From positions 2,046,001-2,110,000 of the forward strand of contig OZ022511.1 in assembly GCA_963989385.1 (NCBI GenBank): a stretch of 64,000 bases of DNA, given 5' to 3'. Under the pieces are notes generated by a model that was not told the origin of the DNA, searched no databases, and saw nothing but the letters and a program-made list of their open reading frames with translations. Shown here one piece after another: positions 48,516-59,159 of this stretch (position 1 is its first letter; each line of letters opens with the position of its first letter). The DNA is from Ctena decussata. Lineage: Eukaryota; Mollusca; Bivalvia; Lucinida; Lucinidae. Made by a program: the position numbers and the translations under genes.

Positions 48516-51500
48516 GTAAGTATAGACTGACTAATTTTGTTCGTTATGAACTCAGCAGCATATGACGTTGAAATGACGTCGTACTGACGTCGATGCGACA
48601 TTGGCGCCGTATCGACGTCAGTTCGACGTCGTTCAACGTCATACTCCCTCGGTACGACGTCACTTCAAGGTCATGTGCTTTCTGAGGAGACTAGCAACAA
48701 AGATGACTCATAAAGTTGAAACAGCGGCGTATCAACGCTGGTACATGTACAACATTAACGTTGAAACGTCTTTTTAGCTTGTGGTCTCATTGGCAAATTT
48801 CCGATCATAAATTAGATGTATGGGTAGATGTTCAGCGGGCACGGCTCTGTAATTGTTCATTACTGCATTCGTTCTCAATTGGGGGGGGGGGGGGCAACTC
48901 GTAATGGAAAGAATTTGCTTCCTAGTAGCAAATTCTTACCTTAAAGATTGGACTCCACAAGTTTTGGAAGGGAAACAGGAAGTTTAAAAAAGTGTAAATC
49001 TTTGTACAAATAGACAGGAAATCTTAGGATAAAAGTTAAGCAAGGACCTTTAAAACCTATTTTGTGGCAAGGAACAAATTTTACCTTTTTCTTGAATCAC
49101 CAAAAAAAAAAAAAAAATAAATAAATAAATAAAAATAAAAAAATATGAATCCATTCAATTTGATGTTACTTAAGAATTGAAATTTGATTTTTCAGCGTTC
49201 ATCGTGTGATGAAGCCAGTGGGCGGAGCTAAAATTCCATGAAGCGCGAAGCGCTTCTTGTAGAATTTTAGCGACGACCACTGGCTTCTTCACACGATGAA
49301 CGCTGAAAAATCAAATTTTTATTCTTATATTTACACTTTATTTGTGAACCTCTCTGTGCCATTTTCATGGTAATTTAGTGTAGAATAGGCAAAATATGGA
49401 TCGATGAAAAGTTAGTAACGACGTGTTCGGCCATAACGTTAAACAGCCGTCCCCCTGACGTGGCGTCAATCGAACGTTACAAGAACCAATCAAGACGTTT
49501 GTTTACATAAGACGTTGCTTGACGACAACGTCACATGATCAATTGGCCTTCATCGGGAGTGTATGAAGCCAGTTGCTGTAATTGGTTCACCTATGGGAAG
49601 TCAGTGGCAAGTGTAAATATTTGGATATGACCATCATTATTGTTTTCGTTGTTTTGGTGCTGTAAATTCAACAACAACAAAAATCATCTGATAGTCTCTT
49701 TGTTAGTAATGTTCACTACCCCCAAAACATGCAAAAGTTAACCAACATTGACCCAACGTCCAGACATTGAATAAACGTGTATTCAATGTTGTTTAAACGT
49801 TTTGTGCTCAGTGGCTCTTCACAGTGTGACTAAGGCTAGTTTTTGGTATTCAACGTTGACTTGCAATTACAGAGCTAGGTAATACAAACAGTCAGTTCTC
49901 GATATTCGGAACACTGATACATGTATCTCAAAGAGCCCTCATATCAAGGAAAATAGTTTAGACATATTTCCTTTTTTCCTTTACTTTTAAACTACTGATA
50001 TCTCAAACCACTGGTATCTCAAAAAAATCTGGGACCAGAAAATTTACTATGAGATATCAGTGGTTAGGGATGAACTTCGACTTTGAGATATCGAGAATTG
50101 ACTGTAGGTACATTCTCAAGGAAAGGAATTGTGTTATTTTCATTTTTGCTACTTCTCGAAAGGATTCAGTTTTAAAATACATGAAATAATTATAATAGTT
50201 TTCTCAATTCTGGATAGAATTTGCTCCTCTAAGAACAAAATTGAGCCGCGACACGAGAAAACCAACAATATGGTCATGCGTCCAGCGCAGACTCAGATCA
50301 GCCTGGGCGTCCGCCCAGTCTGATCAGAGTCTTTAACTGTCCGCACGAGGGTAGCTGAGTCCCTTGGCTACCCTGTTAGCGCTTAGCATAGAGTCTGATC
50401 AGACTGGGCGAATGTCCAAGCTGATCTGAGTCTGCGCTGGGCGCACGACCACATTGTTGGTTTTCTCGTGTCGCGGCTCAAATGTTTTCCTTTTAGAATT
50501 GACCATTTTTTAGGAAAAGCTCTGTCATACAGGGAAGCAAAATGGAATTCACGTTGCTTTTCCTTGTGAAAATACGGAAAAACTATGGATTTGTACCCAA
50601 ATAACTTACGACGTGTGTAAAATGTGCGTGTGTGGAGGGCAGGGGAGGGGGAAGAGGACGGCGTCGCTATTGCTTCTGCTGTTATTTTCGTTGTTTACAT
50701 GAACAGAACCTAGTATTTATTCTTACATTTTTTGTTTTATTTTATAAGATGGAAAGTTCAGTCAACACAAGCAGAGTTTGCAAGGGACGTAATTGAAGCA
50801 GTCAAATTAATAATGACACAAGAAGACAATACAGAATTCCTTGATATTCACAAGGTAAGGATTGGTTGGTTGGTTGGTTGATTCTTTGAGGCAGTATTTC
50901 AGTCTATATCGAGCCGTTTCCCGGAGAGAGGGAGAAAGAAAGGAGATTTGAATGGAGAGAAACAATTTCGAAACAAGCCCCACCCCACCTTCCGCAAGTA
51001 CAGCAGGCCCTTGCCCTACTGGTAACCAACCAAGTTACCAAGCTTGTCCGCCCGGAACCACCCCCAGACTTAGGGTACGATATTTGGCACTACTACATTA
51101 TTTCTCTTGAACAATAATGTTTCAAGTATCACCTAACTGTCACCTCTAGCAACTTGATAAATAGTCTTGAGTTTAATAGGTACACTTTCAGGGGAACCAA
51201 TTCTACACCTATCACTTTTGCATCCTTAATCAACAGGTCACCAACTTCTGTAGGAGCAAATTCTAATTTTTAAGATAGACATTTTAACCCCTTTTTCAAA
51301 AGATTTCGTCCTCCAGGAGAGCAAATAAAAATCACGTTAGTTGTTCCCATTTTTTGTTAAAAAAGTGGTGCACTCAGTCAGCTGGAAGAGAGAATATCCA
51401 GAATTGCCTTTCATATGAGCCGCGACACGACAAAACCAACAAAGTGGCATGTGCACTTAGCGAAACCTCAGATCAGCCTGGGCATCGGCCCAGTCTGATC

Positions 51501-54500
51501 AGAGTCTTCGCTGTCCGCAAGGAGCTACCTTAGATCCGTTGGTACACTTAAAGCGCACAGTGAAGACAGTGATTAGACGGATGCCCAGGCTGATCTGGGT
51601 CTTTGCTACACATGCCGCTTTGTTGGTTTTGTGGTGTGGCGGCTCATTTGACCCACTTCAGTGAAGACTGCCATTGAGGCTTTGGGAAACTTAGAGTGGC
51701 AACCTTTCTTTAAAATTAAGTTATTGTGATAGAGCAGGCACAGAAGTGTCTGAACAATAAGTTTAAATAAAATTTAAAAGAGCTACTTGAAGAGCATAGA
51801 ACACATCCAAAGGAGGGTACATGGGCCATACGTCGAGGTTTCGGCTACTCAGACCTCATCAGTGACCCCGACAAGATCAGCGATAAACATACTGTAATTT
51901 CTTGATTTCTATAAGCCAGTCAAAAAAAGGGGGAAAAAACTAATATGTAGAATTTGAAAGACAAAATGCGCATGCCCCGAGTGCGTTTATATCAGATCCC
52001 GCTTCCCCACCCACTCCACCACGGAGGTTGCAATATTTGTTGTCCAAACTATCAAGTCTCACAGAGGTTTCAGCAGCAGTTATGTTATTACTATATAAGA
52101 GCCGCGACACGAGAAAACCAACAATGTGGTCGTCCGCCCAGCGCAGATTCAGATCAGCCTGGGCATTCACCCAGTCTGATCAGACTCTTTGCTAAGCGCT
52201 TAAAGGGTAGCTGAGGGACTAAGCTACCTTCATGCGGAACGCGAAGACTCTGATCAGACTGGGCGGATGCCCAGGCTGATCTGAGTCTGCGCTGGACGCA
52301 CGACCACATTGTTTGTTTTGTCACGTCGCGGCTCAATTTATAATTCCAAATTCGTGTGCCACTTCAAATAAGATGGCTGAAAATTGAGGACGGAAACAGA
52401 GCACTCAAAACTATACAGCTCAAAATAAGTTAGGGATATTAAGACATTTAAGAAAGCAGACTTAAGAAAAATTAGTAGATGAATAGTAAACTGTTATAAT
52501 TCATAAAACGAATATTCATAGAAACCTTCAATATGAACATTGATACGTTTAAGCTTGTCACGCGACCTAGAGTATCTTGAAAGTAGACAAGGTCGACACC
52601 CAAATTTCGCACGTAATCAGCACAGCAATGGCTAATCATTTTTATGCAAACTTTATTAAGACAGATGCCTATTGCATCAGTTAACAAGATGCAGATACGT
52701 TTATAATGCGGTTTTATCACAGGACGAAATGGTAGGCTTAAACGATGCCATTGACTGGTGAATTGTCTCACCGATGGTGACATTTGCAAGTGCCCTACAC
52801 CTTAAATGACGCAGCCTACCAAAGTAGATGCTTTCAGTTTGGAAAATTATGAAGAATTTAAATATTCAAAGAATCTTAAGGTCCAAAAGAATTTTTTTCG
52901 CCGATGCGAAATTGAGGTGTAGACCTATTGTCCTTTATATATTGCTCTAGGTCACGTGACCTGCTGTGGCTGTTTCTGTTTTAGCTGAATATTGTCACTT
53001 GAATAGTGCTCAATCAATAGACAATAATAATCTAATCCAGCCATTATTATGTAGTTTTGTACTCACTTTTATGTCAAAATACCCCCTACTTTTTGTGAGC
53101 AGTATATGATAAGATGCATGGGGTACAGCTTCATGTTTTCTCCTGCATTTTTTACGAAGACATATTTTTTACTTTCTGTTTGCTTCCCTGGACAGAGGCC
53201 CTTCCAAGATAGGGTCCACTCTTAAAGGAAAGAATTTGCTCGTAGGAAGGCATAGGAAGGGTCGTATGAAGGGCTGCTTTTGTCCCAGCGGGAATAAATT
53301 CTTAAATTCTTTTTACAGGAGTTGACGCTGATGGAAAAGGATGGCATAAATGAAAACGGCATAATTGCCCAGCAGGCATACACCGGTTAATTAAGAATTA
53401 AAATTAGATTTTTCAGCGTCGCTAAAATTTTCTTCGCTAAAATTCTACAAGAAGCGCTTCGCGCTTCATGGAATTTTGGCTCCGCCCACTGGCTTCATCA
53501 CACGATGAACTCTGAAAAATCAAATTCTTATTCTTATATTTACACTTTATTTTCAGACCCTTCCTGTACTGTTTTCGTGGTAATTTAATGTAGAATATGT
53601 TAAATATGCGTCGAAGAAAAGACAGAAACGACGTATCCGGCCATTAAAACAGCTATCGCCATAACGTGGCGTCGATCGAACGTTACGTGGACCAATCAAG
53701 ACGTTTATTTACCTTAGACGTCGCTTGACGACAACGTCACATGATCAACTGTCGTTCATCGGTGTATGAAGCCAGTTGCTCTATACGGTCTACCTATGGG
53801 AAGTCAGTGGCAAGTGTAAATATTGAACATTGACGCAACGTGAATTCAATTTCATTAACACTGACTCAACGTGGATTCAACTTCATCACATTGAATCCAC
53901 GTTGAGGCAATATTGATTTAATGTGGTGTGCCCAGTGGATATTTCCCCGATCAATATACCCGTTTACTTATACATGTATCTTGCAAATAACTGACTTCCC
54001 CATTTTATATAGGTGACGGAAAATGGCTTATTCATTCGAGTGTTTGCCTTTACCCGAGCAGAGTGGTTAGATGTGGTGGAACTGACGTACTCCAATGGTT
54101 TCATTCAGGTAAGAAATAGCTTACTTCACTGGACGCATTGAGACAAGAACTTATTTTATCTAATACTGGTATATCGAGGAAAGTACTTATTTCATTTTCT
54201 ATATTTTCTGTATTCAGATAAGTCCATTGGATATTTTCAGCTAAGAATGTATTCCACTTGATACATTCAGGTTCTGTTGGATATATCTAAGTAAGAAACG
54301 TTCCGACTGAAACTCTTCCTTTCTACTACATGTATATATGGATACAAATTCATTTAAGTGAAAAATTACATTCAGGTTAATAATATTCCATCGGATATAT
54401 ACAGGCAGGAACTCATTCTACTGGATATATTCAGATAGGACCTCATTCCATCGAATATACTTGTATTCAGACAGGAACACACTCCATTCATTAGATATGG

Positions 54501-55210
54501 ATTCATTTCATCAGATAACTGTATTCAGGATATCATACAATCGGATGCGTTCAGATAAAAGCTGTTCATTTATCTAGGAATTGGCTCAACCGGATATGTT
54601 CAGGAATTGACGTATTCCATCGGGCATATTTAAGTAGAGAAGTTTCAAACAATTGGCTTTAAGTTTGTAGTTTCTAATCCTTTTTGACTTTTAAGTCCAT
54701 TTTGAATCATTTTGAAAATAATGGATTACTTATATGCAATTTTGCAAATTACATTACTGTCTACGTGTGAACAAGACCTTTAATAACGGAGTCTGCTAGT
54801 TTCGTTCAGTGTTTTCCACTTCCATCCCAGCAGGCACACAACCTTAAATCAACACTGTTTCAACGCCATGACGTTGACCCAACGTTGATTCAATGTTGAT
54901 TCAATGTTGTGTGGGCAGTAGGATTGTCATACAGAATTTATTTATATTTTAGGCAAACTCCTTCTCTTCTGGACTGGTTCCCTTAATCATACCATGTGCT
55001 ACGTTGTGCAATATTGTAAGTATATTTTTGCTTTCATAACAGGGGACCAGCCTTATACAAGTCTTAATGCAAGTAAATTATAACATAAGATGAAAAAAAA
55101 AAAAAGAAAAGAGGAAGACATCAACAAAATTTACTTAATGAAATTAAAAAAAAATATTATAACAAAAAGTATCATCGGTTTGAATCCCTAAAAATGCAAT
55201 TAGTTAATAA

Positions 55211-55250
<40 letters not shown>

Positions 55251-58107
55251 GAAATAAGCACAAACATATTAATGGCATAATGACAAATTCCGAATTATGC
55301 AGCCAAACACAATAACACGGATGTTATAAGCAAAATCTTTTTTTTTTTCGCAAATACATGCAGTCAAAGGAAATAAGTTTGAACTCTGAGAAACTATTGT
55401 ATTCTATTCTATTCTATTCTATCCCATAACCTTACTAGGTCGTTGGGGCACCACAGATGACTTCAAAACAATCCCTTTCCACCTTGTCCTGTCTTCAGCT
55501 GCCCTAGTTGAGCTGGCAAAATCCATTCCTGTCCACTCCTTGATATTGTCTTCCCACCTCTTCTTCTGTCTACCTCTTCTTCTTTTTCCTTTCACTGTGC
55601 CCTGAAGAATTGTCTTTGCTAAACCAGAAGACCTTGAAACGTGGCCAAACCACCTTAGTTTCCGTTTCTTGACCAGCGTAAGGAGTTCATCATATTCTCC
55701 ATCGGCTGCTTGGATCTTCCTGCGAACCTCCTAATTGGTTATATGGTCCTTGTGCGAAATGTTCAGTAACCTTCGGTAGCATCTCATCTCAAAGGCCTGC
55801 GTTCTTTTCTCTAACTCTGCTGTCAAGGTCCATGATTCACAGGCGTACAGAAATATGGAAATGACAAGGGAGCGCACAAGTTTCACCTTTGATCCAAGAG
55901 ATATATTGTTATCTCTCCAAATTGGTTTCAGCTTAGTAAGAGCTGAAGTGGTTTGTGCAATCCTTGAGAGAACCTCCTGTTTTGAGCCATCATCTGAGAC
56001 AACTGCTCCAAGGTATTTGAAGCTGCTTACGGTACCCAGCTTCTGCCCCTTTACCTTGATCTCCCTCTGGATGCCGTCTGCGCTGTTCGTCATCAGTTTG
56101 GTCTTCTCAGCACTGATCTCCATCTTATACCTTGTGCAAGTTTGGTCGAGACTTTCAGAGCTTCCAGTTCCTGCTCTTCCTCAGCTAGAGCATCTATGTC
56201 ATCGGCAAATCGCAGATTGGTAATATTTCTGCCGCATATGCTAACCTTTCCTTCATGTTCTTCCAGAGCATCAGTCATGATCCGTTCGAGAAAAATGTTG
56301 AAGAGGGTGGGTGACAGAAGACATCCTTGTCTTACTCCAACTGTTGTTCTGAACCATTCTCCTGTGCTGCCATTTATCAGGACTTCTTTTGTAGCCTTAT
56401 CGTATAGCTGCTCAATGGTGCGAACTAGATTTGCACTGATATTGTACTTTCGCATGGTGGCCCATAAGGCTGCATGCCATACCCTGTCAAAGGCTTTTTT
56501 GAAATCAATGAAGACATGGTACAGATTCTGCTGATGTTGGAGATACTTTTCACACAGGATTCTAAGGTTGAAGATTTGTTCTGTGGTGCTCCTTCCTGCT
56601 CGGAACCCAGCCTGTTCTTCAGCGATTATCTCCTCGGCTTGTGGTTTAAGCCTGTTCAAGATGACTTTCAGCACGACTTTGCTTGAATGACTGATGAGGC
56701 TGATGGTTCTGTAGTTCTGGCAAAGCTGTAGGTTGCCTTTTTTAGGGAGCGTAATAATCAGCGACTGAGTCCATGGGGTAGGCCATTCTCCTGTTCTCCA
56801 GATCCTGTTACAAATATCTGTTAAAACATCAATCATGGTCTCCCCGCCAGCTTGAACAGGTTCTGCTGGTATATTATCACTCCGGCAGATTTCCCCTTCT
56901 TTAGTGCTGCTACTGCAATCTCAACTTCCTCACGAAGGATCGGTTGGTGATCTTCTTCTGGGGGCTGATTGCAGTTCAGAACCGCATTGTCACCGTAAGT
57001 CTCATGGTTGTATAGTTCTGAGTAATATTATGTCCATCTGCTGAGAATCTCTTGTTCCTCTGTAAGGCATTTCCCAGACTTGTCCTGGATAGTTGTGGAT
57101 CTACCCTGTTTCTCTGAAGTTAGATCCTTCACAAGCTGGTATGCTTTCTTGCTGTTGTTTTTGTTCAAGCAAGTTTTAATCTCCTCACACTGACTAGCTA
57201 TCCAATTCTCATTCGTTTTCTTCACTGTCTTCTGAATCCTCTTGTTTGCTTCCCTGTATTCTTCTGCTCCTCCTGCTGCTTCATACCTCTTCTTCTTCAA
57301 ATTTCTCCTCTCATCACAGAGGTCGAGAACATCTCTGGTGACCCATGGCTTTTTCCTGCGACGTTCCTTCCCAAGTATCTCACTGGCTGCATCAGTCACT
57401 ACTGTGTTGTAGGTGGTAATCATGGTATCAATGTCCATGTCATCATCCCTCAGACCAATGAGTGGTGCAAATTTCCCACCTATTGTTGCTTGAAAAGTGC
57501 ATGCCACCTCTGGGTCCCTTAGCTTCTCAAGATCAAACTTTAGTCTTGGCTGGGTTGGCTTTCTAGCCTTCTTCAGACGAACTCGGAAGGTCATCATCAC
57601 CAGGTCATGGTCACTTCCTATGTCTGCTCCAGGAAAACTCCTTGTCCTATGGATGTTGACTCCTGATCGGAAGCGCTTCCTCACCAAGATGTAATCAATC
57701 TGAGAAACTATTCAGTTTCAATTTCATGAAACATGTTCTCCATACTTAAATGACGCAATATATGCACACTAGCCTACACTTTATCATTTTAAATATGAAG
57801 GTTGAGCCGCTTTTCATGGTCTTGTGTTTCGACGTTTTTACCACTGACAGGACCATGGAGTTGTTAGGTGGGCAGTTGTAACCATGCAAACGACGTTGCT
57901 ATGATTCGAAGAGTCACCATATATTTGTTCTTGTGTGTGTGTGTTCTTCAAACCCCGGTTTTAAACGTTTTTTCAATCGCATTTTGTTTTTCTTTTCAGT
58001 TTTGTTTCTTCGCCCCATTTCTCGACATGGATTTTAATGAAAAAAGACTGAACAGAATCCGAGACGCTATGACTATATCTGTGGAGCTAGTGGAGGAGAA
58101 TTGTTAG
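48415..58107 (+). CDS. DUF1499-like small protein, five exons, 157 residues
   Basis: Exons 48415-48515, 50749-50854, 54013-54108, 54953-55015 and 58000-58107. All have GT/AG borders, and phases (2, 0, 0, 0) join to 474 nt without a stop. The ATG at 48415 sits in ACCATGG, a good initiation context. Residues ~35-150 look like the DUF1499 family: a strand-rich VTENGLFIRVFAF segment, then WLDVVEL where the family has a DDVEF-like motif, then ANSFSSG where it has a RSASRxG-like motif, and finally DMDFNEKRLNRIRDAM matching the family's terminal xNRxRIxxIR helix. A hydrophobic 20-residue insert (LVPLIIPCATLCNIFCFFAP) separates the last two. No transmembrane prediction can be made by eye with confidence. 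Function of DUF1499 in animals is unknown. The similarity is from memory of the family pattern, not a search. Confidence 0.72.
48555..48690. mobile_element. family C element, GACGTC type
   Basis: GCAGCATATGACGTTGAAAT start, TGACGTC/CGACGTC array, GTCATGTGCTTTCTGAGG end. In intron 1 of the DUF1499-like gene, 40 bp after exon 1. Confidence 0.78.
48876..49005. mobile_element. family B fragment
   Basis: Hairpin GAATTTGCTTCCTAGTAGCA at 48912; preceded by a poly-G run. Confidence 0.75.
49185..49630 (+). repeat. ~445-bp element with a 140-bp terminal hairpin, copy 1
   Basis: AATTTGATTTTTCAGCG pairs with CGCTGAAAAATCAAATT around a GAAGCGCGAAGCGCTTC core, followed by a shared unique part to AAGTGTAAATATT. 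Confidence 0.85.
49735..49817. mobile_element. family C fragment, AACGTT-related
   Basis: AACATTGACCCAACGTCC and TTTTGTGCTCAGTGG. Confidence 0.65.
49889..50104. mobile_element. mariner-type MITE, 216 bp
   Basis: CAGTCAGTTCTCGATAT pairs with ATATCGAGAATTGACTG. The right TA flank is present, the left one altered. In intron 1 of the DUF1499-like gene. Confidence 0.75.
50108..50600. mobile_element. family B element interrupted by family A
   Basis: Left part 50108-50241, right part 50481-50600. Confidence 0.8.
50242..50480. mobile_element. family A foldback nested in a family B element
   Basis: Splits the B element between its hairpin (50221) and its AGAATTGACC arm (50490). Intron 1 of the DUF1499-like gene. 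Confidence 0.88.
50749..50854 (+). CDS. DUF1499-like gene exon 2
   Basis: 106 nt after a T-rich tract and TTTATAAG acceptor; donor CAAG/GTAAGG. One frame is open and encodes WKVQSTQAEFARDVIEAV and following helix-like residues. Its first base completes an Ile codon from exon 1. Confidence 0.78.
51174..51370. mobile_element. family B element
   Basis: GGTACACTTTCAGGGGAACC start; TAGGAGCAAATTC arm. Confidence 0.75.
51416..51646. mobile_element. family A foldback, full length
   Basis: GTGGCATGTGCAC variant, like the copy at 4924. Intron 2 of the DUF1499-like gene. Confidence 0.86.
51650..52095. other. intron 2 of the DUF1499-like gene, unassigned
   Basis: No repeat family or frame recognised. 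Confidence 0.5.
52098..52335. mobile_element. family A foldback, full length
   Basis: Close to the presumed consensus with long perfect inner arms (GACTCTGATCAGACTGGGCG and partner). Confidence 0.88.
52340..53150. other. intron 2 of the DUF1499-like gene, unassigned
   Basis: A 105-codon minus-strand frame (52472-52789) without recognisable features; not called. Confidence 0.5.
53155..53390. mobile_element. family B element
   Basis: TTTACTTTCTGTTTGCTTCC start; AAGGAAAGAATTTGCTCG stem with a 60-bp insertion in the loop. Confidence 0.75.
53395..53829 (+). repeat. ~435-bp element with a terminal hairpin, copy 2
   Basis: Same right part as copy 1 (AACGTGGCGTCGATCGAACG). In the hairpin, the core between GCTAAAATTC and its partner lies in the opposite orientation, and the left arm is shortened. 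Confidence 0.85.
53820..53938. mobile_element. family C element, AACGTT-related
   Basis: Repeated CAACGTGGATTCAA and complements; end TGTGGTGTGCCCAGTGG. Confidence 0.75.
54013..54108 (+). CDS. DUF1499-like gene exon 3
   Basis: 96 nt, phase 0, acceptor ATTTTATATAG and donor CAG/GTAAGA. Encodes the strand-rich core VTENGLFIRVFAFTR and WLDVVELTYSNGFIQ. Confidence 0.85.
54109..54826 (+). repeat. degenerate tandem repeat in intron 3 of the DUF1499-like gene
   Basis: About 35-45-bp units with ATTCAGATAGGA and CATTCCATCGGATAT variants from 54120 to 54640, strongly diverged. Confidence 0.65.
54827..54932. mobile_element. family C element, AACGTT type
   Basis: CCAGCAGGCACACAACC start, CAACGTTGATTCAATGTTG core, GTGTGGGCAGTAGG end. 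Ends 21 bp before exon 4 of the DUF1499-like gene. Confidence 0.78.
54953..55015 (+). CDS. DUF1499-like gene exon 4
   Basis: 63 nt, phase 0, acceptor TATATTTTAG and donor ATT/GTAAGT. Encodes ANSFSSGLVPLIIPCATLCN plus Ile. Confidence 0.82.
55218..55248 (+). repeat. (GA)n microsatellite
   Basis: About 15 units in intron 4 of the DUF1499-like gene. Confidence 0.95.
55731..56123 (-). pseudogene. LINE post-RT domain, interrupted
   Basis: Encodes the segment with SWTLTAELEKRTQAFEMRCY and the NISHKDHITN motif common at the end of this LINE group. A nonsense change stops it at 55733; the second copy (59512-60124) has GAG at the same place. Confidence 0.85.
56093..56836 (-). pseudogene. LINE reverse transcriptase domain
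   Basis: 247-codon frame with recognisable RT blocks: PKKGNLQLCQNYRTISL, EEQAGFRAGRST, FIDFKKAFDRVWH, VGVRQGCLLSP and catalytic FADD. Joined by frame changes, not continuous frames, to the endonuclease part upstream and the post-RT part downstream, so this copy does not encode a full protein. Confidence 0.93.
57028..57687 (-). pseudogene. LINE endonuclease C-terminus and linker
   Basis: Begins inside the endonuclease domain; GADIGSDHDLVMMTF holds the SDH residues of APE-type nucleases. The linker is Lys/Arg-rich. Separated from the RT frame by about 190 bp that contain a frame break. Confidence 0.85.
58000..58107 (+). CDS. DUF1499-like gene exon 5 with stop
   Basis: Acceptor TTTTCTTTTCAG, 35 codons and TAG. 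Encodes FCFFAPFLDMDFNEKRLNRI and a short acidic end. An upstream ATG-initiated frame reads through the intron into this exon, but that part (57868-57999) is intron. Confidence 0.82.
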   Translation, partial: FCFFAPFLDMDFNEKRLNRIRDAMTISVELVEENC

Positions 58108-58120
58108 ACAAAGTATACCA

Positions 58121-58126
58121 AATAAA
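58121..58126 (+). terminator. polyadenylation signal of the DUF1499-like gene
   Basis: AATAAA 14 bases after the stop codon, implying a very short 3' UTR; a family A foldback begins at 58146. Confidence 0.6.
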
Positions 58127-58145
58127 CTAAAGCTGTTGCAATAAT

Positions 58146-58382
58146 TGAGCCGCGGCGCGAGAAAACCAACAAAGTGGTTGTGCGCCCAGCGCTGACTCAG
58201 ATCAGCCTGGGCATCCGCCCAGTCTGATCAGAGCCTTCACTGTCCGCATGGAGGTAACTTAAACCCTTAGCTACCCTTTTAGCGCTTAGCTTAGCGTCTA
58301 TCAAATTTGTCAGATGCCCAGGCTGATCTAAGTCTGCGCATGACGCACAAGCACTTTGTTGGTTTTCTCGTGTCGCGGCTCA
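58146..58382. mobile_element. family A foldback, full length
   Basis: ATTGAGCC/GGCTCAAT ends, starting 20 bases after the polyadenylation signal of the DUF1499-like gene. Confidence 0.88.
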
Positions 58383-58428
58383 ATTATACTGAAGCCAATG
58401 GAAGAGAAGCAGCTCTGCAGTTGTCATG

Positions 58429-58664
58429 TGACGCGACACGAGAAAACCAACAATGTGGTTGTGCGCCCAGCGCAGACTCAGATCAGTCTGGGTATCCGCC
58501 CAGTCTGATCAGAGTCTTCGCTGTCCGCATGAATGTAGGTTAGACCCTTAGCTACCCATTAAGCGCTTAGCGAAGTGCCTGATTAGACTGGGCGGATGCC
58601 CAAGCTGATCTGAGTCTGCGCGGGGCGCACAACCATTTTGTTGGTTTTCTCGTGTCGCGGCTCA
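58429..58664. mobile_element. family A foldback, full length
   Basis: Only 47 bp from the previous copy; the left end is eroded (GACGCGACACG). Confidence 0.86.
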
Positions 58665-58679
58665 AATTTTTTTGTCTCA

Positions 58680-58895
58680 GTTATTGACAGGGTCTACTCA
58701 TACAGGAAGAATTCGCTCCTCTGGGAGCTGAAGAATTTTATCTCGAAGGAACAAATTCTTTCCTTTGAGAGTAGATGGCCTTAAGAATTTTCCTTCTTTG
58801 TCCAGGGAGGCAGACAGGAAGTCTCAAAACTTGCTTCCCTTTGTAGAACTGGCGTATATAGTAGAAGAGTGTTTTATTTTTCGACGTACTTATAT
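58680..58895. mobile_element. family B element
   Basis: Two overlapping hairpin remnants (GAATTCGCTCCTCTGGGAGC; GGAACAAATTCTTTCC). Confidence 0.78.
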
Positions 58896-58954
58896 TTCTG
58901 TTGTTGGAAGTGTGCTCATGCACCAGAATGTATGGAGAAATACAGTAGCGGAAA

Positions 58955-59151
58955 TGAGCCGCGACACGGGAAAATTAACATCCGCCCAGACTCTGATCAG
59001 ACTTTGCTGTCCGCATGGAGGAAGCTTATACCATCAGCTACCCTTTAAACACACGGCGAAGACTCTGATCAGACTGGGCGGATGCTCAGGGTGATCTGAG
59101 TCTTGGCGTGGTGCACATGCCACTTTGTTGGGTTTGTCATTTTGCGGCTGA
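58955..59151. mobile_element. family A foldback, internally deleted
   Basis: Left arm shortened between AAAATTAAC and CCGCCCAGAC. Confidence 0.83.
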
Positions 59152-59159
59152 AATATTTT

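Larger units (their letters stand above)
55399..57698 (-). mobile_element. 5'-truncated APE-type LINE in intron 4 of the DUF1499-like gene
   Basis: Antisense to the host gene. From its 5' end: the end of an endonuclease domain with a SDH motif (57687-57028), reverse transcriptase (56836-56093) and a post-RT domain (about 56123-55450), then a (GAATA)n tail at 55399-55430. TCTGAGAAACTATT flanks it at 55385-55398 and 57699-57712, a perfect 14-bp target duplication. The 5' truncation, A/T-rich repeat tail and duplication are typical of target-primed insertion. Perfect duplication and few frame breaks indicate a young copy. Confidence 0.93.

Noticed and set aside
56142..56534. 130-codon plus-strand frame
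   Set aside because: Complement of the LINE reverse transcriptase, which explains the sequence.
57868..57999. ATG-started frame running into the last exon of the DUF1499-like gene
   Set aside because: A strong polypyrimidine tract and CAG acceptor lie at 57985-57999, and only the part after it continues the conserved domain; the rest is intron.
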